Assembly (NCBI GenBank): GCA_050251615.1
Contig: JBFWMM010000052.1
Span: forward strand, 1-13,972
Direction: 5' to 3'
DNA: 13,972 nt
From: Sedimentisphaera sp050251615
GTDB lineage: Bacteria; Planctomycetota; Phycisphaerae; Sedimentisphaerales; Sedimentisphaeraceae
Position numbers and translations under genes: made by a program. This document shows, in pieces, positions 7,155-13,972 of the stretch. Numbering within the stretch: the stretch's first letter is position 1; the number at the start of each line of letters is the position of its first letter. The notes beneath the pieces were generated by a model. It made no database searches, had not been told where the DNA came from, and worked only from the letters and a program-made list of their open reading frames with translations.

Positions 7155-7302
7155 ACGGTGCGGCAGAGAGCGCCTGCTCACGCTCAATTTTCATCGCTTC
7201 GTTTAGAAGTATTTTGATGACTTCAGCCATTCCCTCAAATCCATTTTCAATTAAGAGTTCCATTGCACCACTGAATTCGTTACAATACTGCTGGTGGGTC
7301 AT
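7150..7302 (-). pseudogene. 5' fragment of an IS256-family (mutator-type) transposase
   Basis: The minus strand from an ATG at 7302-7300 encodes about 51 residues with the N-terminal signature of IS256/mutator-type transposases: 'GFEGMAEVIKILLNEAMKIE' followed by 'REQALSAAPYQ'. The family continues with an 'R.....GYANG' segment and the DDE core, usually to about 400 residues; here the match stops at 'APYQ' (7150) and the strand then becomes antisense GH43 sequence. GGAG lies 7 nt upstream of the ATG on the minus strand, as in an intact gene start. No DDE residues remain, so it cannot be active. The outer end of the insertion sequence should lie right of 7302, perhaps near 7345-7365, but with no second end available for comparison no terminal inverted repeat can be defined. 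Confidence 0.75.
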
Positions 7303-7374
7303 TTTGTGTCTCCGTTTGGTTTTAGTTTTTCTAATAGGAGAACGAAATGTACCCGCCATTTCAAGCAAAATCTT

Positions 7375-7425
7375 CTATTTATCCGGCCTCCGGCTCGCTA
7401 CGCTCGCCTACAGCCGGATAAATAG
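7375..7425. repeat. 13-bp perfect inverted repeat, possible palindromic repeat or IS-linked element
   Basis: CTATTTATCCGGC (7375-7387) is the exact reverse complement of GCCGGATAAATAG (7413-7425), separated by 25 nt that contain a direct repeat GCTCGC-TAC-GCTCGC. No T-run follows on either strand, so it is not a standard terminator. The GC-rich loop with its repeated GCTCGC is reminiscent of dispersed palindromic repeats. It lies just outside the likely end of the IS256-type fragment. Confidence 0.55.
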
Positions 7426-7480
7426 CACTGCCTTGAATTTACAGAAAACATTTTACACAACCAAAAAAATGCAAAAAAAG

Positions 7481-7508
7481 TTTACACAAACCTTTGAGTT
7501 TGTACAAT
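7481..7508 (+). promoter_or_regulatory. Promoter with operator-like dyad for the LamG protein gene
   Basis: TTTACA (7481-7486) and TACAAT (7503-7508) each match the sigma-70 consensus at five of six positions, with a 16-nt spacer. An imperfect dyad, TTACACAAAC (7482-7491) against GTTTGTACAA (7498-7507), 8 of 10 positions paired and with a perfect 6-bp core ACAAAC/GTTTGT, fills the spacer and overlaps both boxes. A second copy of TTTACACAA lies 29 nt upstream (7452-7460). This layout suggests repressor control. Confidence 0.55.
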
Positions 7509-7580
7509 GATTTCGATGGAAAGGCGCGGGTGTATTGTTTTTTTGCGTTACGCACGTGGTTTTTCGTTGGTTGGTTAAAT

Positions 7581-7620
7581 TGCCGGCGCTGTTTGATTCA
7601 TTTGAAAAAGTCAGCCGGCA
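7581..7620 (+). other. Inverted repeat in the leader of the LamG protein gene
   Basis: TGCCGGC (7581-7587) pairs perfectly with GCCGGCA (7614-7620) across a 26-nt loop. It falls between the promoter at 7481-7508 and the start codon at 7668, so it would be transcribed. No T-run follows directly. Confidence 0.35.
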
Positions 7621-7667
7621 CAGATAATGCGTTTTTAATTGTGTAACTTTTTTTTGGGAGAAATGTA

Positions 7668-9692
7668 ATGCGAAAGAATTTTCTTGTGTTGTTGCTGGCT
7701 CTTTTTATCGCAGCCAGCGGTTTTACCGCCGGCGTTATCGGCTTTAACGCCGAAACCGGCAATTGGGCAGACCCTGCTATGGCAGGGAAAACTGCCTATG
7801 GGTGCAGCGATTGGACAGACAGTGCCGGCGACGCTGGCACCGGTCTCACAATGACAGGCACCGATGGTGCTGTTACGGTTGACTGGTACTCTGCCGGTAT
7901 TTGGCACTCCGGTGATGAAAATACACCGGAAGAGCAGCTTTACCGCGCCTATTTTGACGACGGCGAGCCTGTTACCGTAACGTTCTACGGCCTTGCAGAC
8001 TGGGCCGCTGCCAACAATGCTCATGGCTACACCATCCGCATCTATCAGAATACGGACTGGAATGATATGACCTATGCGTCAATTGACGTTACCGATGGAA
8101 CCGACGTTCTTGAAACTGTACAGGCTCCGATTGAGAACTACAACTATTCCGTCCCGGGCACGTACGCCTTTGTCGATACGGCTATCTGGAATACGAACAC
8201 CCTGTCTCTGAATCTTTCACCGCGCGATCTCGGAAGAAACATCCGCAGCACATTCGCCGCAGCCATAATCACACCCATAGACAGGTACATCCCCATTAAC
8301 GCTTCTCCGGAAGACGGTACGGAAGTCGAAATCAACCCGACATTGAGCTGGCAGCAGGATTCGTATGTCGCTGATTCAGGCATAACCTACAACGTTTACT
8401 TCGGCACAGACCCCAACGAAACCAGCGCTACCTATTACGGCGGTACTCCGGTTAAGGTTACAACTGCTGACCCCGCAGACTTCAACTACGTCCCCGGCAC
8501 ACTCGAAAACAGCGGCACATACTACTGGAGAGTCGATGCTGTTGACGGCGCAGTTGTGCATCCAAGCGCAGAGATGATGTTTACAACCGTGCCTGCCTCG
8601 CCGAGAATAGACTCAGGCCCGACGAGTGTAACGGTAGCTTACGGAGCCGAGGAAGCTCAGCTTTCGGTAGTTGGCATCAACATCGAGACCTACCAGTGGT
8701 ATAAGGACGGTGTTGCCCTCGCTGACGACGCAACCGACACCCTTTATGTAGGCGAGGATACAAACACACTCACTATCTTTGATGTAACAGTTGCAGATGA
8801 AGGCATGTACTACTGCACCGGCGACAACAGCCTCCAGCAGCCGGCTACATCAGCTGTGGCGCAGGTTCTTACCGAGCGCGTTGTGGGCTGGTGGAAATTT
8901 GACGGCGACCTTGCAGATTCGGTCAATGAGCTTTATCCTGAAGCGGCTTACTTCGACGGCACCTCCGGTGACCCCAATGGTGACCCCAATTATGTCGGCA
9001 TCGGCATGGACGGTGGGGCAGTAGAGCTGTTCGGCGTGGCTGGAGATGTGATCACTATGACAGGCAGTGCGGACTTCTACAACTTCTTCACGCGCGGCTA
9101 TTCAGCAAACGTATGGGTGAACATCCCGCACCTCCCTGATGGCAGATGGAGATCTTTCGTTTCCAAGGAATTCGTCCCTGAAGGCGGCACTACATCAGGC
9201 TATATGATGAGCATCGATGGCAGTGGCCTCTTTGTTCACACGCTTCGTCAGTCTTTCAACGACCTGTTCAGCGGCGTTGTTATTGACGACAGCACCTGGC
9301 ACATGGTTACAATGACCTACGATGCTTCTACCGGTGTCGGCTGTGCTTATGTTGACGGTGTTCTGAGAGCTCAGGCAACCAACGGCGCGGCTTTGCTGCC
9401 GAACGTACAGGATCTTATGCTTGGCATGGAACATATGGCATCCACCGATTTCTTTGCCGGTAAGCTTGACGACCTGCGTTTCTGGAGTTATTCGATAGAC
9501 GCCTATGACGTAGCACATATCTACACCGACTTCAACCCTGGCACAGAAGTCTGCGTTGAGAATCCGGCGCTTGATGTTGCCGGTCCTGACGGTGTCGGCG
9601 GTGATTACGTTGACTGTAAGGTTAACATCTACGACTTCGCCGCGATTGCTCAGGCATGGCTTGAGTGCAACATTGTTCCCACTTGTCTCTAA
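7668..9692 (+). CDS. Secreted FnIII-Ig-LamG protein with C-terminal dockerin-like repeat
   Basis: A 674-residue exported multidomain protein. Residues 1-21 are a Sec signal peptide. About 24-205 is a beta-rich domain I do not recognise ('FNAETGNWADPAMAG', 'YTIRIYQNTDW'). About 206-307 is FnIII-like ('NASPEDGTEVEINPTLSWQ', 'YNVYFGTDPNE', 'GTYYWRVDAVDG'). About 310-402 is Ig-like ('YQWYKDGVAL', 'DEGMYYCTG' with C383). About 405-625 is a LamG/concanavalin-type domain ('VVGWWKFDGDLADSV', 'YSANVWVN', 'WHMVTMTYDASTG', 'AGKLDDLRFW'). Residues 636-668 form one dockerin-like half-repeat ('GPDGVGGDYVDCKVNIYDFA' then 'IAQAWL'), typical of planctomycete exported proteins. No catalytic motif is seen; binding to carbohydrate or another surface protein is the best guess. 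The ATG has GGGAG 7 nt upstream, its own promoter lies about 160 nt upstream, and a strong terminator follows. Codons 434-441 contain a perfect 12-bp tandem duplication. Confidence 0.85.
   Translation: MRKNFLVLLLALFIAASGFTAGVIGFNAETGNWADPAMAGKTAYGCSDWTDSAGDAGTGLTMTGTDGAVTVDWYSAGIWHSGDENTPEEQLYRAYFDDGEPVTVTFYGLADWAAANNAHGYTIRIYQNTDWNDMTYASIDVTDGTDVLETVQAPIENYNYSVPGTYAFVDTAIWNTNTLSLNLSPRDLGRNIRSTFAAAIITPIDRYIPINASPEDGTEVEINPTLSWQQDSYVADSGITYNVYFGTDPNETSATYYGGTPVKVTTADPADFNYVPGTLENSGTYYWRVDAVDGAVVHPSAEMMFTTVPASPRIDSGPTSVTVAYGAEEAQLSVVGINIETYQWYKDGVALADDATDTLYVGEDTNTLTIFDVTVADEGMYYCTGDNSLQQPATSAVAQVLTERVVGWWKFDGDLADSVNELYPEAAYFDGTSGDPNGDPNYVGIGMDGGAVELFGVAGDVITMTGSADFYNFFTRGYSANVWVNIPHLPDGRWRSFVSKEFVPEGGTTSGYMMSIDGSGLFVHTLRQSFNDLFSGVVIDDSTWHMVTMTYDASTGVGCAYVDGVLRAQATNGAALLPNVQDLMLGMEHMASTDFFAGKLDDLRFWSYSIDAYDVAHIYTDFNPGTEVCVENPALDVAGPDGVGGDYVDCKVNIYDFAAIAQAWLECNIVPTCL
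8967..8990 (+). repeat. 12-bp tandem duplication inside the LamG domain
   Basis: GGTGACCCCAAT occurs twice in direct succession (8967-8978, 8979-8990), encoding GDPN-GDPN in a loop near the start of the LamG domain. It is in frame and so tolerated; perfect identity of the copies suggests a recent slippage duplication. Confidence 0.8.
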
Positions 9693-9749
9693 TACGAAGA
9701 GAAGGTGATTGGGCCGGTTGTGGCTGAATTGCAAATTGTTTGACAACGT

Positions 9750-9788
9750 GAGTGCGGGGCAGATTATCCTGCTCCGCGCTCTTTTTTT
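9750..9788 (+). terminator. Intrinsic terminator after the LamG protein gene
   Basis: A 13-bp stem with two G-U pairs (9750-9762 with 9769-9781), a 6-nt loop ATTATC and T7 (9782-9788), 57 nt after the stop codon. It is the strongest terminator in the window and separates the LamG gene from the CotH gene. Confidence 0.9.
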
Positions 9789-9827
9789 CTGTTGCCGCGC
9801 CAATGCGACGTTTCTTGCGGAAGGGCA

Positions 9828-9886
9828 GTTGAAAAAGTTACTGAGGCTCACGATTCGTACGGTGATTCATTTGTGGCTTTTTCAAC
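9828..9886. repeat. Spaced inverted repeat GTTGAAAAAG/CTTTTTCAAC
   Basis: GTTGAAAAAG (9828-9837) and its exact reverse complement CTTTTTCAAC (9877-9886) flank 39 nt that include a weaker inner pairing TCAC/GTGA. The sequence lies between the terminator of the LamG gene and the start of the CotH gene. A related string TTTGAAAAAGTC occurs at 7601-7612. It could be a leader hairpin or a small dispersed repeat. Confidence 0.5.
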
Positions 9887-9924
9887 ATCTCTATGGCAGT
9901 TTTGTTTCGTAAATAGGATAGATT

Positions 9925-12900
9925 ATGCATAATAGATTGTGGGTTTCAGGACTTGTTGTACTTACTTTTGCCACTTCAATTGCGCAGGCGCAGCTTTTTG
10001 AGCCTCCGCTTAGCAATGCAAGCTTTGAAGACAACTCCCTTTATCCGGGCGCTCTTTCCTATTCATTTGATGCTTGGCACGACCTTGACGGCAAGATTGA
10101 ATATACCACCGGCCCCGATGGTAACGGCCTGCCGCTGACACCTTACGGCAATAACTGGGCGGCTCTTGTGGGCAGTACAAATGAAAGCCGCTCCTATATT
10201 TACCAGCAGGTCGGTACGTGGTCGGAAAATATGGTTTGCAGTTTGTCTTTTCTGTTCGGCAAACGGGCAGGGCTGGATACTTTTCCGATGCGAATAGCTC
10301 TATGGGCCGGCGGCAATTCTTCTCTCGCCGCAGACGGCGTCTCTCTTTCCTCTCTCGGCGCTACCATGATTGACAATGTCGTCATTACGCCCGATTTCAA
10401 AGGGCTTGATGTTGCTACTGCCGAACAGTTTCTGCTGCTCAATGCAGGTAGCGGTTTTTACGAGACAGACCCTCTCTGGCTTGAATTCAAGAGCGTGGGG
10501 GGAGTCGGCAGCTGGCTGTTCATGGATAACATAAAAATAACCGCGGCTGTTTACGCATATACGCCCGCTCCTTCTAATGCCGAGCAGGGCGTAAATCCCG
10601 ATTTGCAGCTGCAATGGCAGCTGCCCGAGCTTCCGGAGGCAAGCTACGAGATGTATTTTGGAACCAATCCTGTAATAAGCGCAAACCCGCATTACACGAA
10701 TGTTCAGCCGCCTTTCGACTGCGGCCTCTTGAATTACCAAACGAAATACTACTGGCGCATTGACACGATAACCGATGGAGAAGTTTTCGAGGGGGATGTG
10801 TGGACTTTCACAACAGGCGGCAAGGCCTCGAATCCAAGCCCTGCCGACGGGCTTGAGGATGTAGCTTTTTCGGACAAGATTCTTGCCTGGACAGGCGACA
10901 GCTGGGCGTCATCATACAAGGTTTACGCAGGCAAACAGCTCCCACTTGCATATCTGGGGGAAGTGGCCGCGAGCTACTTTTCTCCCCTCCCCACGCCCGA
11001 CGCGCTTACAACATACTACTGGCGAGTAGATGAGTATGTCGATGGCCGGCTCACGGTCAGCGGTGATACATGGCAGTTCAGCACCCAGGAGAGGGCGGCA
11101 GATTGCCCCGCCGGAGACATCAGCGGCGATTGCAGAGTCGGCTTGCCGGATATACTCTACCTCGCAGAGCAGTGGCTCGACCCCTTCGCATGCGAAGCAA
11201 ACCCTGATTTCTGCGCCGAGCTTACAGGCGATAACGAGGTAAATATGGAGGATGAGGCGGTTGTTGCGGCGAACTGGCTCAAGTTCAGCGAGTCTAAGGT
11301 TGTGATTAACGAACTGCATTACAACCCCGATGTTTCCACAGAATCCGTTGAGTTTGTTGAGCTGTACAATAGCGGTCAGTTCAACGTGGACATATCTAAC
11401 TGGAGCTTCTGTGACGGAATTTCTTTTACTTTCCCGCAGGGGACCGACCTGCCTGCGGGGGGGTATCTTGTGATTGCCGAAGACCCTGCGCTTGGTTATT
11501 CTGCCTTGACTGTTTCACAAAAGTACTCTATCCCTCCAAGCCTTGTGATGGGGCCGTTTACCGGCTCGCTCAACAACGACGGCGAGAGGGTTCAGCTTTG
11601 CGATTCTAACGGCACGATAGTTGACTCGGTTGATTATCAGCTTGGCTTCCCCTGGCCGACAGTCGGCGATGTAGTGCCTGAGGGGACAATCGGCACGGGC
11701 CGCTCCATTCAGCTGGTTAATTCATCGCTGGATAACGATCTGGGGGGCAGCTGGAGAAGCGCCTATCCCTCCCCTGCGGCAAGAAACAGCGCTGTTTTTG
11801 CGGAAAATATCGCGCCGCAGATCCGCCAAGTTGACCATTCCCCCGAGCTGCCGAAAAGCAATGAGGAGGTTGTGGTTACCGCGAAGGTTACCGACCCTGA
11901 TGGCGTAAGAAGCGTTACTTTGAGCTGCCAGTATGTCGATCCCGGCAATTATATCGCAATGTCAGATTCCGGAATCGAGAACTTCCCCGTTTCTTTCGCG
12001 ATGGTTGACGATGGCACCGCCGGCGACAAAGCGGCCTATGACAACGTTTATACAGCCGTCTTGCCGGCGGAAGTTCAGCTGAATCGCCGGCTTGTGCGTT
12101 ACCGCATAACGTTTGTTGATAATCTTTCCAACAGCCTCACTGTGCCCTACGCGGACGACCCGCAATACAATTTCGCATATTTTGTCTATGACGGCGTGCC
12201 CGCCTGGACTGGCGCAGTTCAGCCCGGCGTTACAACAGAAACCGAATACGGCAAGGAGGTTATGACCTCTCTTCCCGCCTACCACCTGATAAGTAAGAAT
12301 GAAGACGTTGAAGACGCTACATGGAGGGCCAAATATACCGGCTCCGATTACCTCTGGGAGGGGGCGCTTGTTTATGATGGTAAGGTCTATGACCATATCC
12401 GTTACCGAGCGCGCGGCGGCGGCTGGCGTTACGCGATGGGCAAAAATATGTGGAAGTTCAAGTTTAACCGCGGCCACGACTTCCAGGCGAGAGATGATTA
12501 CGGAGATAAATACGCTACACGGTGGGATACGCTGAATTTAGGCGCCTGCATTCAGCAAGGCGATTACTGGCACCGCGGCGAGCAGGGTATGTTCGAAGCG
12601 ACCGGTTTCAAACTGTTCAATATGATGGGCGTTGAGGCGCCGAATACGAACTGGGTGCAGTTCAGGATAATTGACGAGGCATCTGAGGCCGGCGCTAATC
12701 AGTTCAGCGGAGATTTATGGGGGCTCTATCTGGCTATTGAACAGCTCGACGGCCGCTATCTCGACCAACACGACCTGCCCGACGGCAACCTGTATAAGAT
12801 TGAAAACTTTGAAGGCACATTGAGCAATCAGGGCCCCACACAAACCCCCAACGGCCTTGACTACATAAACTTCAGGAATAACTGGTACAATGCTTCGACG

Positions 12901-13972
12901 AAGCCATCTGAGGCTTGGTGGCGCGAGAATGTTGACCTGGAACGCTACTACGGCTATCGCTGCGTTGTCGAGGGCATTCACCACGGCGACATTGGATACG
13001 GCAAAAACTACTTCTTCTACCACAACCCGCTTAATGAAAAGTGGACTATGTATCCGTGGGATCTGGATTTGACCTGGGCCAACAACATGTACGGAGATGG
13101 TCAGGAGCCGTTCATCAACTACTGGCACGGCAATATCTTCACAAATTCAAATCTCCTGATAGAGTACAACAACCGTCTGCGGGAATTCCACGACCTGCTT
13201 TACAACGATGACCAACTTTACGCTCTGATTGATGAGTTTGCCGCTATCATTGACGAGCCGGATGGTGCGCGGTCGTTTGTCGATGTGGACAGGGCAATGT
13301 GGGATTATAATCCCGTTATGGTAAACTCCGCTCTGGTAAATACGAGCAAAGCCGGTCAGGGGCGCTTTTACGCCGGCGGTGGCGGTATAACTATCCCGTC
13401 ACCCGGGGGCTTCCCAGGTATGGTGCAGCTGATGAAAAATTATGTAACAGCCACAAACAAGAGCTTCGATACCTGGTCTGAAGATTCTTCCGCTCCCTAT
13501 ACGCCGGTTGTCAGCTATCTGGGCTCTGCCGGTTATCCTGTTAACGACCTTCTTTTCAAAACGTCTCCGTACGCCGACCCGCAGGGCAGTTCTTCTTTTG
13601 CCGCGATGAAATGGCGTATTGCGGAGGTTCGTCCGTTCAGCAAGGAGCCGCTGCCGGCAAGCACATCTCCTGTTCCGATTACGCTTGTACCGCAAAACGC
13701 ATCCGACTGGCGATATTTCAAAGGGCTCTCAGAACCTTCTGACGCGGTTGGTGCCTGGCGCCTGAAGGACTTCGGCGACAGCGATTGGCTTCTCGGGCAA
13801 ACAAGCATAGGCTACGGCGACGACGATGACAATACGATTCTTACCGATATGTATAACACGTATGTTACCCTGTATCTCCGCAAAGAGTTTGCCGTTTCAG
13901 ACATTGACCGCCTTGAAGACCTGAACCTCCACGTTAATGTTGATGATGGATGTATTGTCTGGATTAACGGCG
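9925..13972 (+). CDS. Secreted CotH-kinase/lamin-tail protein with internal dockerin-like repeats (3' end outside window)
   Basis: Open from ATG 9925 (AGGA 6 nt upstream) to the right edge without a stop: at least 1349 residues, C-terminus missing. Domain order: signal peptide 1-22 (cleavage near AQA); beta-sandwich, carbohydrate-binding-like region 24-205 ('LSNASFEDNSLYPG'); two FnIII-like repeats (213-300 and 303-390, each with 'YYWRID' or 'YYWRVD'); a dockerin-like pair 393-457 ('GDISGDCRVGLPDILYLAEQWL' in part, then 'GDNEVNMEDEAVVAANWL'); lamin-tail domain about 459-612 ('VVINELHYNPD', 'EFVELYNS'); an Ig-like segment about 625-735; CotH-kinase domain about 774-1050 with 'KNMWKFKF' (840-847), 'GDLWGLYLAIEQLDGRYL' (929-946) and the metal-binding 'YPWDLDLTW' (D1046, D1048); then a beta-rich domain with 'DWRYFKG' near 1261. 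CotH proteins are secreted protein kinases known from spore coats and fungal surfaces. Here a role in surface or extracellular assembly is inferred. It is transcribed separately from the LamG gene. Confidence 0.9.
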   Translation, partial: MHNRLWVSGLVVLTFATSIAQAQLFEPPLSNASFEDNSLYPGALSYSFDAWHDLDGKIEYTTGPDGNGLPLTPYGNNWAALVGSTNESRSYIYQQVGTWSENMVCSLSFLFGKRAGLDTFPMRIALWAGGNSSLAADGVSLSSLGATMIDNVVITPDFKGLDVATAEQFLLLNAGSGFYETDPLWLEFKSVGGVGSWLFMDNIKITAAVYAYTPAPSNAEQGVNPDLQLQWQLPELPEASYEMYFGTNPVISANPHYTNVQPPFDCGLLNYQTKYYWRIDTITDGEVFEGDVWTFTTGGKASNPSPADGLEDVAFSDKILAWTGDSWASSYKVYAGKQLPLAYLGEVAASYFSPLPTPDALTTYYWRVDEYVDGRLTVSGDTWQFSTQERAADCPAGDISGDCRVGLPDILYLAEQWLDPFACEANPDFCAELTGDNEVNMEDEAVVAANWLKFSESKVVINELHYNPDVSTESVEFVELYNSGQFNVDISNWSFCDGISFTFPQGTDLPAGGYLVIAEDPALGYSALTVSQKYSIPPSLVMGPFTGSLNNDGERVQLCDSNGTIVDSVDYQLGFPWPTVGDVVPEGTIGTGRSIQLVNSSLDNDLGGSWRSAYPSPAARNSAVFAENIAPQIRQVDHSPELPKSNEEVVVTAKVTDPDGVRSVTLSCQYVDPGNYIAMSDSGIENFPVSFAMVDDGTAGDKAAYDNVYTAVLPAEVQLNRRLVRYRITFVDNLSNSLTVPYADDPQYNFAYFVYDGVPAWTGAVQPGVTTETEYGKEVMTSLPAYHLISKNEDVEDATWRAKYTGSDYLWEGALVYDGKVYDHIRYRARGGGWRYAMGKNMWKFKFNRGHDFQARDDYGDKYATRWDTLNLGACIQQGDYWHRGEQGMFEATGFKLFNMMGVEAPNTNWVQFRIIDEASEAGANQFSGDLWGLYLAIEQLDGRYLDQHDLPDGNLYKIENFEGTLSNQGPTQTPNGLDYINFRNNWYNASTKPSEAWWRENVDLERYYGYRCVVEGIHHGDIGYGKNYFFYHNPLNEKWTMYPWDLDLTWANNMYGDGQEPFINYWHGNIFTNSNLLIEYNNRLREFHDLLYNDDQLYALIDEFAAIIDEPDGARSFVDVDRAMWDYNPVMVNSALVNTSKAGQGRFYAGGGGITIPSPGGFPGMVQLMKNYVTATNKSFDTWSEDSSAPYTPVVSYLGSAGYPVNDLLFKTSPYADPQGSSSFAAMKWRIAEVRPFSKEPLPASTSPVPITLVPQNASDWRYFKGLSEPSDAVGAWRLKDFGDSDWLLGQTSIGYGDDDDNTILTDMYNTYVTLYLRKEFAVSDIDRLEDLNLHVNVDDGCIVWING

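Larger units (their letters stand above)
7303..7667. other. Intergenic region between the IS fragment and the LamG protein gene
   Basis: No real gene is seen in these 365 nt. From left to right they hold the upstream part of the broken insertion sequence (to roughly 7365), a long perfect inverted repeat (7375-7425), an AT-rich stretch with two copies of TTTACACAA (7452-7460 and 7481-7489), a good promoter (7481-7508), a GCCGGC-based inverted repeat in the leader (7581-7620), and the GGGAG ribosome binding site at 7656-7660 for the following gene. A longer plus-strand open frame (7214-7510) is an antisense shadow of the transposase fragment plus intergenic DNA and has no family resemblance. 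Confidence 0.6.

Noticed and set aside
7033..7368. Full 111-codon minus-strand frame as a complete gene
   Set aside because: Only residues from 7302 down to about 7150 match a transposase; the upstream part is leader DNA and the downstream part is antisense GH43 sequence, so only the fragment is annotated.
7375..7425. CRISPR-like repeat or intrinsic terminator
   Set aside because: There is only one unit with no spacer-repeat periodicity, and no T-run follows either arm.
7214..7510. 98-codon plus-strand open frame across the IS fragment and intergenic region
   Set aside because: Antisense to the transposase fragment, then crosses the inverted repeat and the promoter; no family resemblance.
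9195..9851. 218-codon minus-strand open frame covering the terminator and LamG 3' end
   Set aside because: Antisense to the LamG/dockerin coding region and runs through a strong terminator; a shadow.
1..13972. tRNA or rRNA genes
   Set aside because: No tRNA T-arm motif with a matching acceptor stem and no rRNA signature was noticed in the gene-free stretches.

Overview
The window looks like chromosomal DNA from an anaerobic, polysaccharide-degrading planctomycete, most likely of the Phycisphaerae/Sedimentisphaerales type. This rests on two large exported proteins with FnIII, Ig, LamG, lamin-tail and CotH modules plus dockerin-like repeats of the 'GPDG...V.I.DFA.IAQ.WL' style common in that group, and on a GH43-type glycosidase remnant. 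The assignment is inferred from protein style; no rRNA or other phylogenetic marker is present.

Left part (1-2420): a gene-free edge with a T9G9 tract and small dyads, then two minus-strand genes transcribed rimO -> acetolactate decarboxylase. The decarboxylase carries a lipoprotein signal, unusual for a normally cytosolic enzyme. Middle (2635-6825): four plus-strand genes: an exported tandem-SH3 protein closed by an intrinsic terminator; an RNase Z-like metallo-beta-lactamase protein and aldose 1-epimerase (galM) only 14 nt apart, closed by a second terminator; and an EamA-type transporter.

Scar region (6840-7667): a perfect TATAAT box and a leader hairpin precede the first ~75 codons of an exported GH43-type glycosidase. 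That reading frame breaks off at about 7150-7155 against the first ~51 codons of an IS256-family transposase in the opposite orientation. This looks like a deletion that removed the rest of both genes. Next to it are a 13-bp perfect inverted repeat, then a good promoter with an operator-like dyad and a repeated TTTACACAA motif, leading into the next gene.

Right part (7668-13972): a 674-residue secreted FnIII-Ig-LamG-dockerin-like protein with a strong terminator, then a very large secreted protein (at least 1349 residues, running off the right edge) with FnIII, internal dockerin-like repeats, lamin-tail and CotH-kinase domains. Together with the GH43 remnant these suggest a locus for extracellular glycan handling or cell-surface assembly. 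I did not find a clearly new multi-gene system. The best leads are the modular CotH protein, the lipoprotein decarboxylase, the GH43/IS junction, and the operator-like site upstream of the LamG gene.
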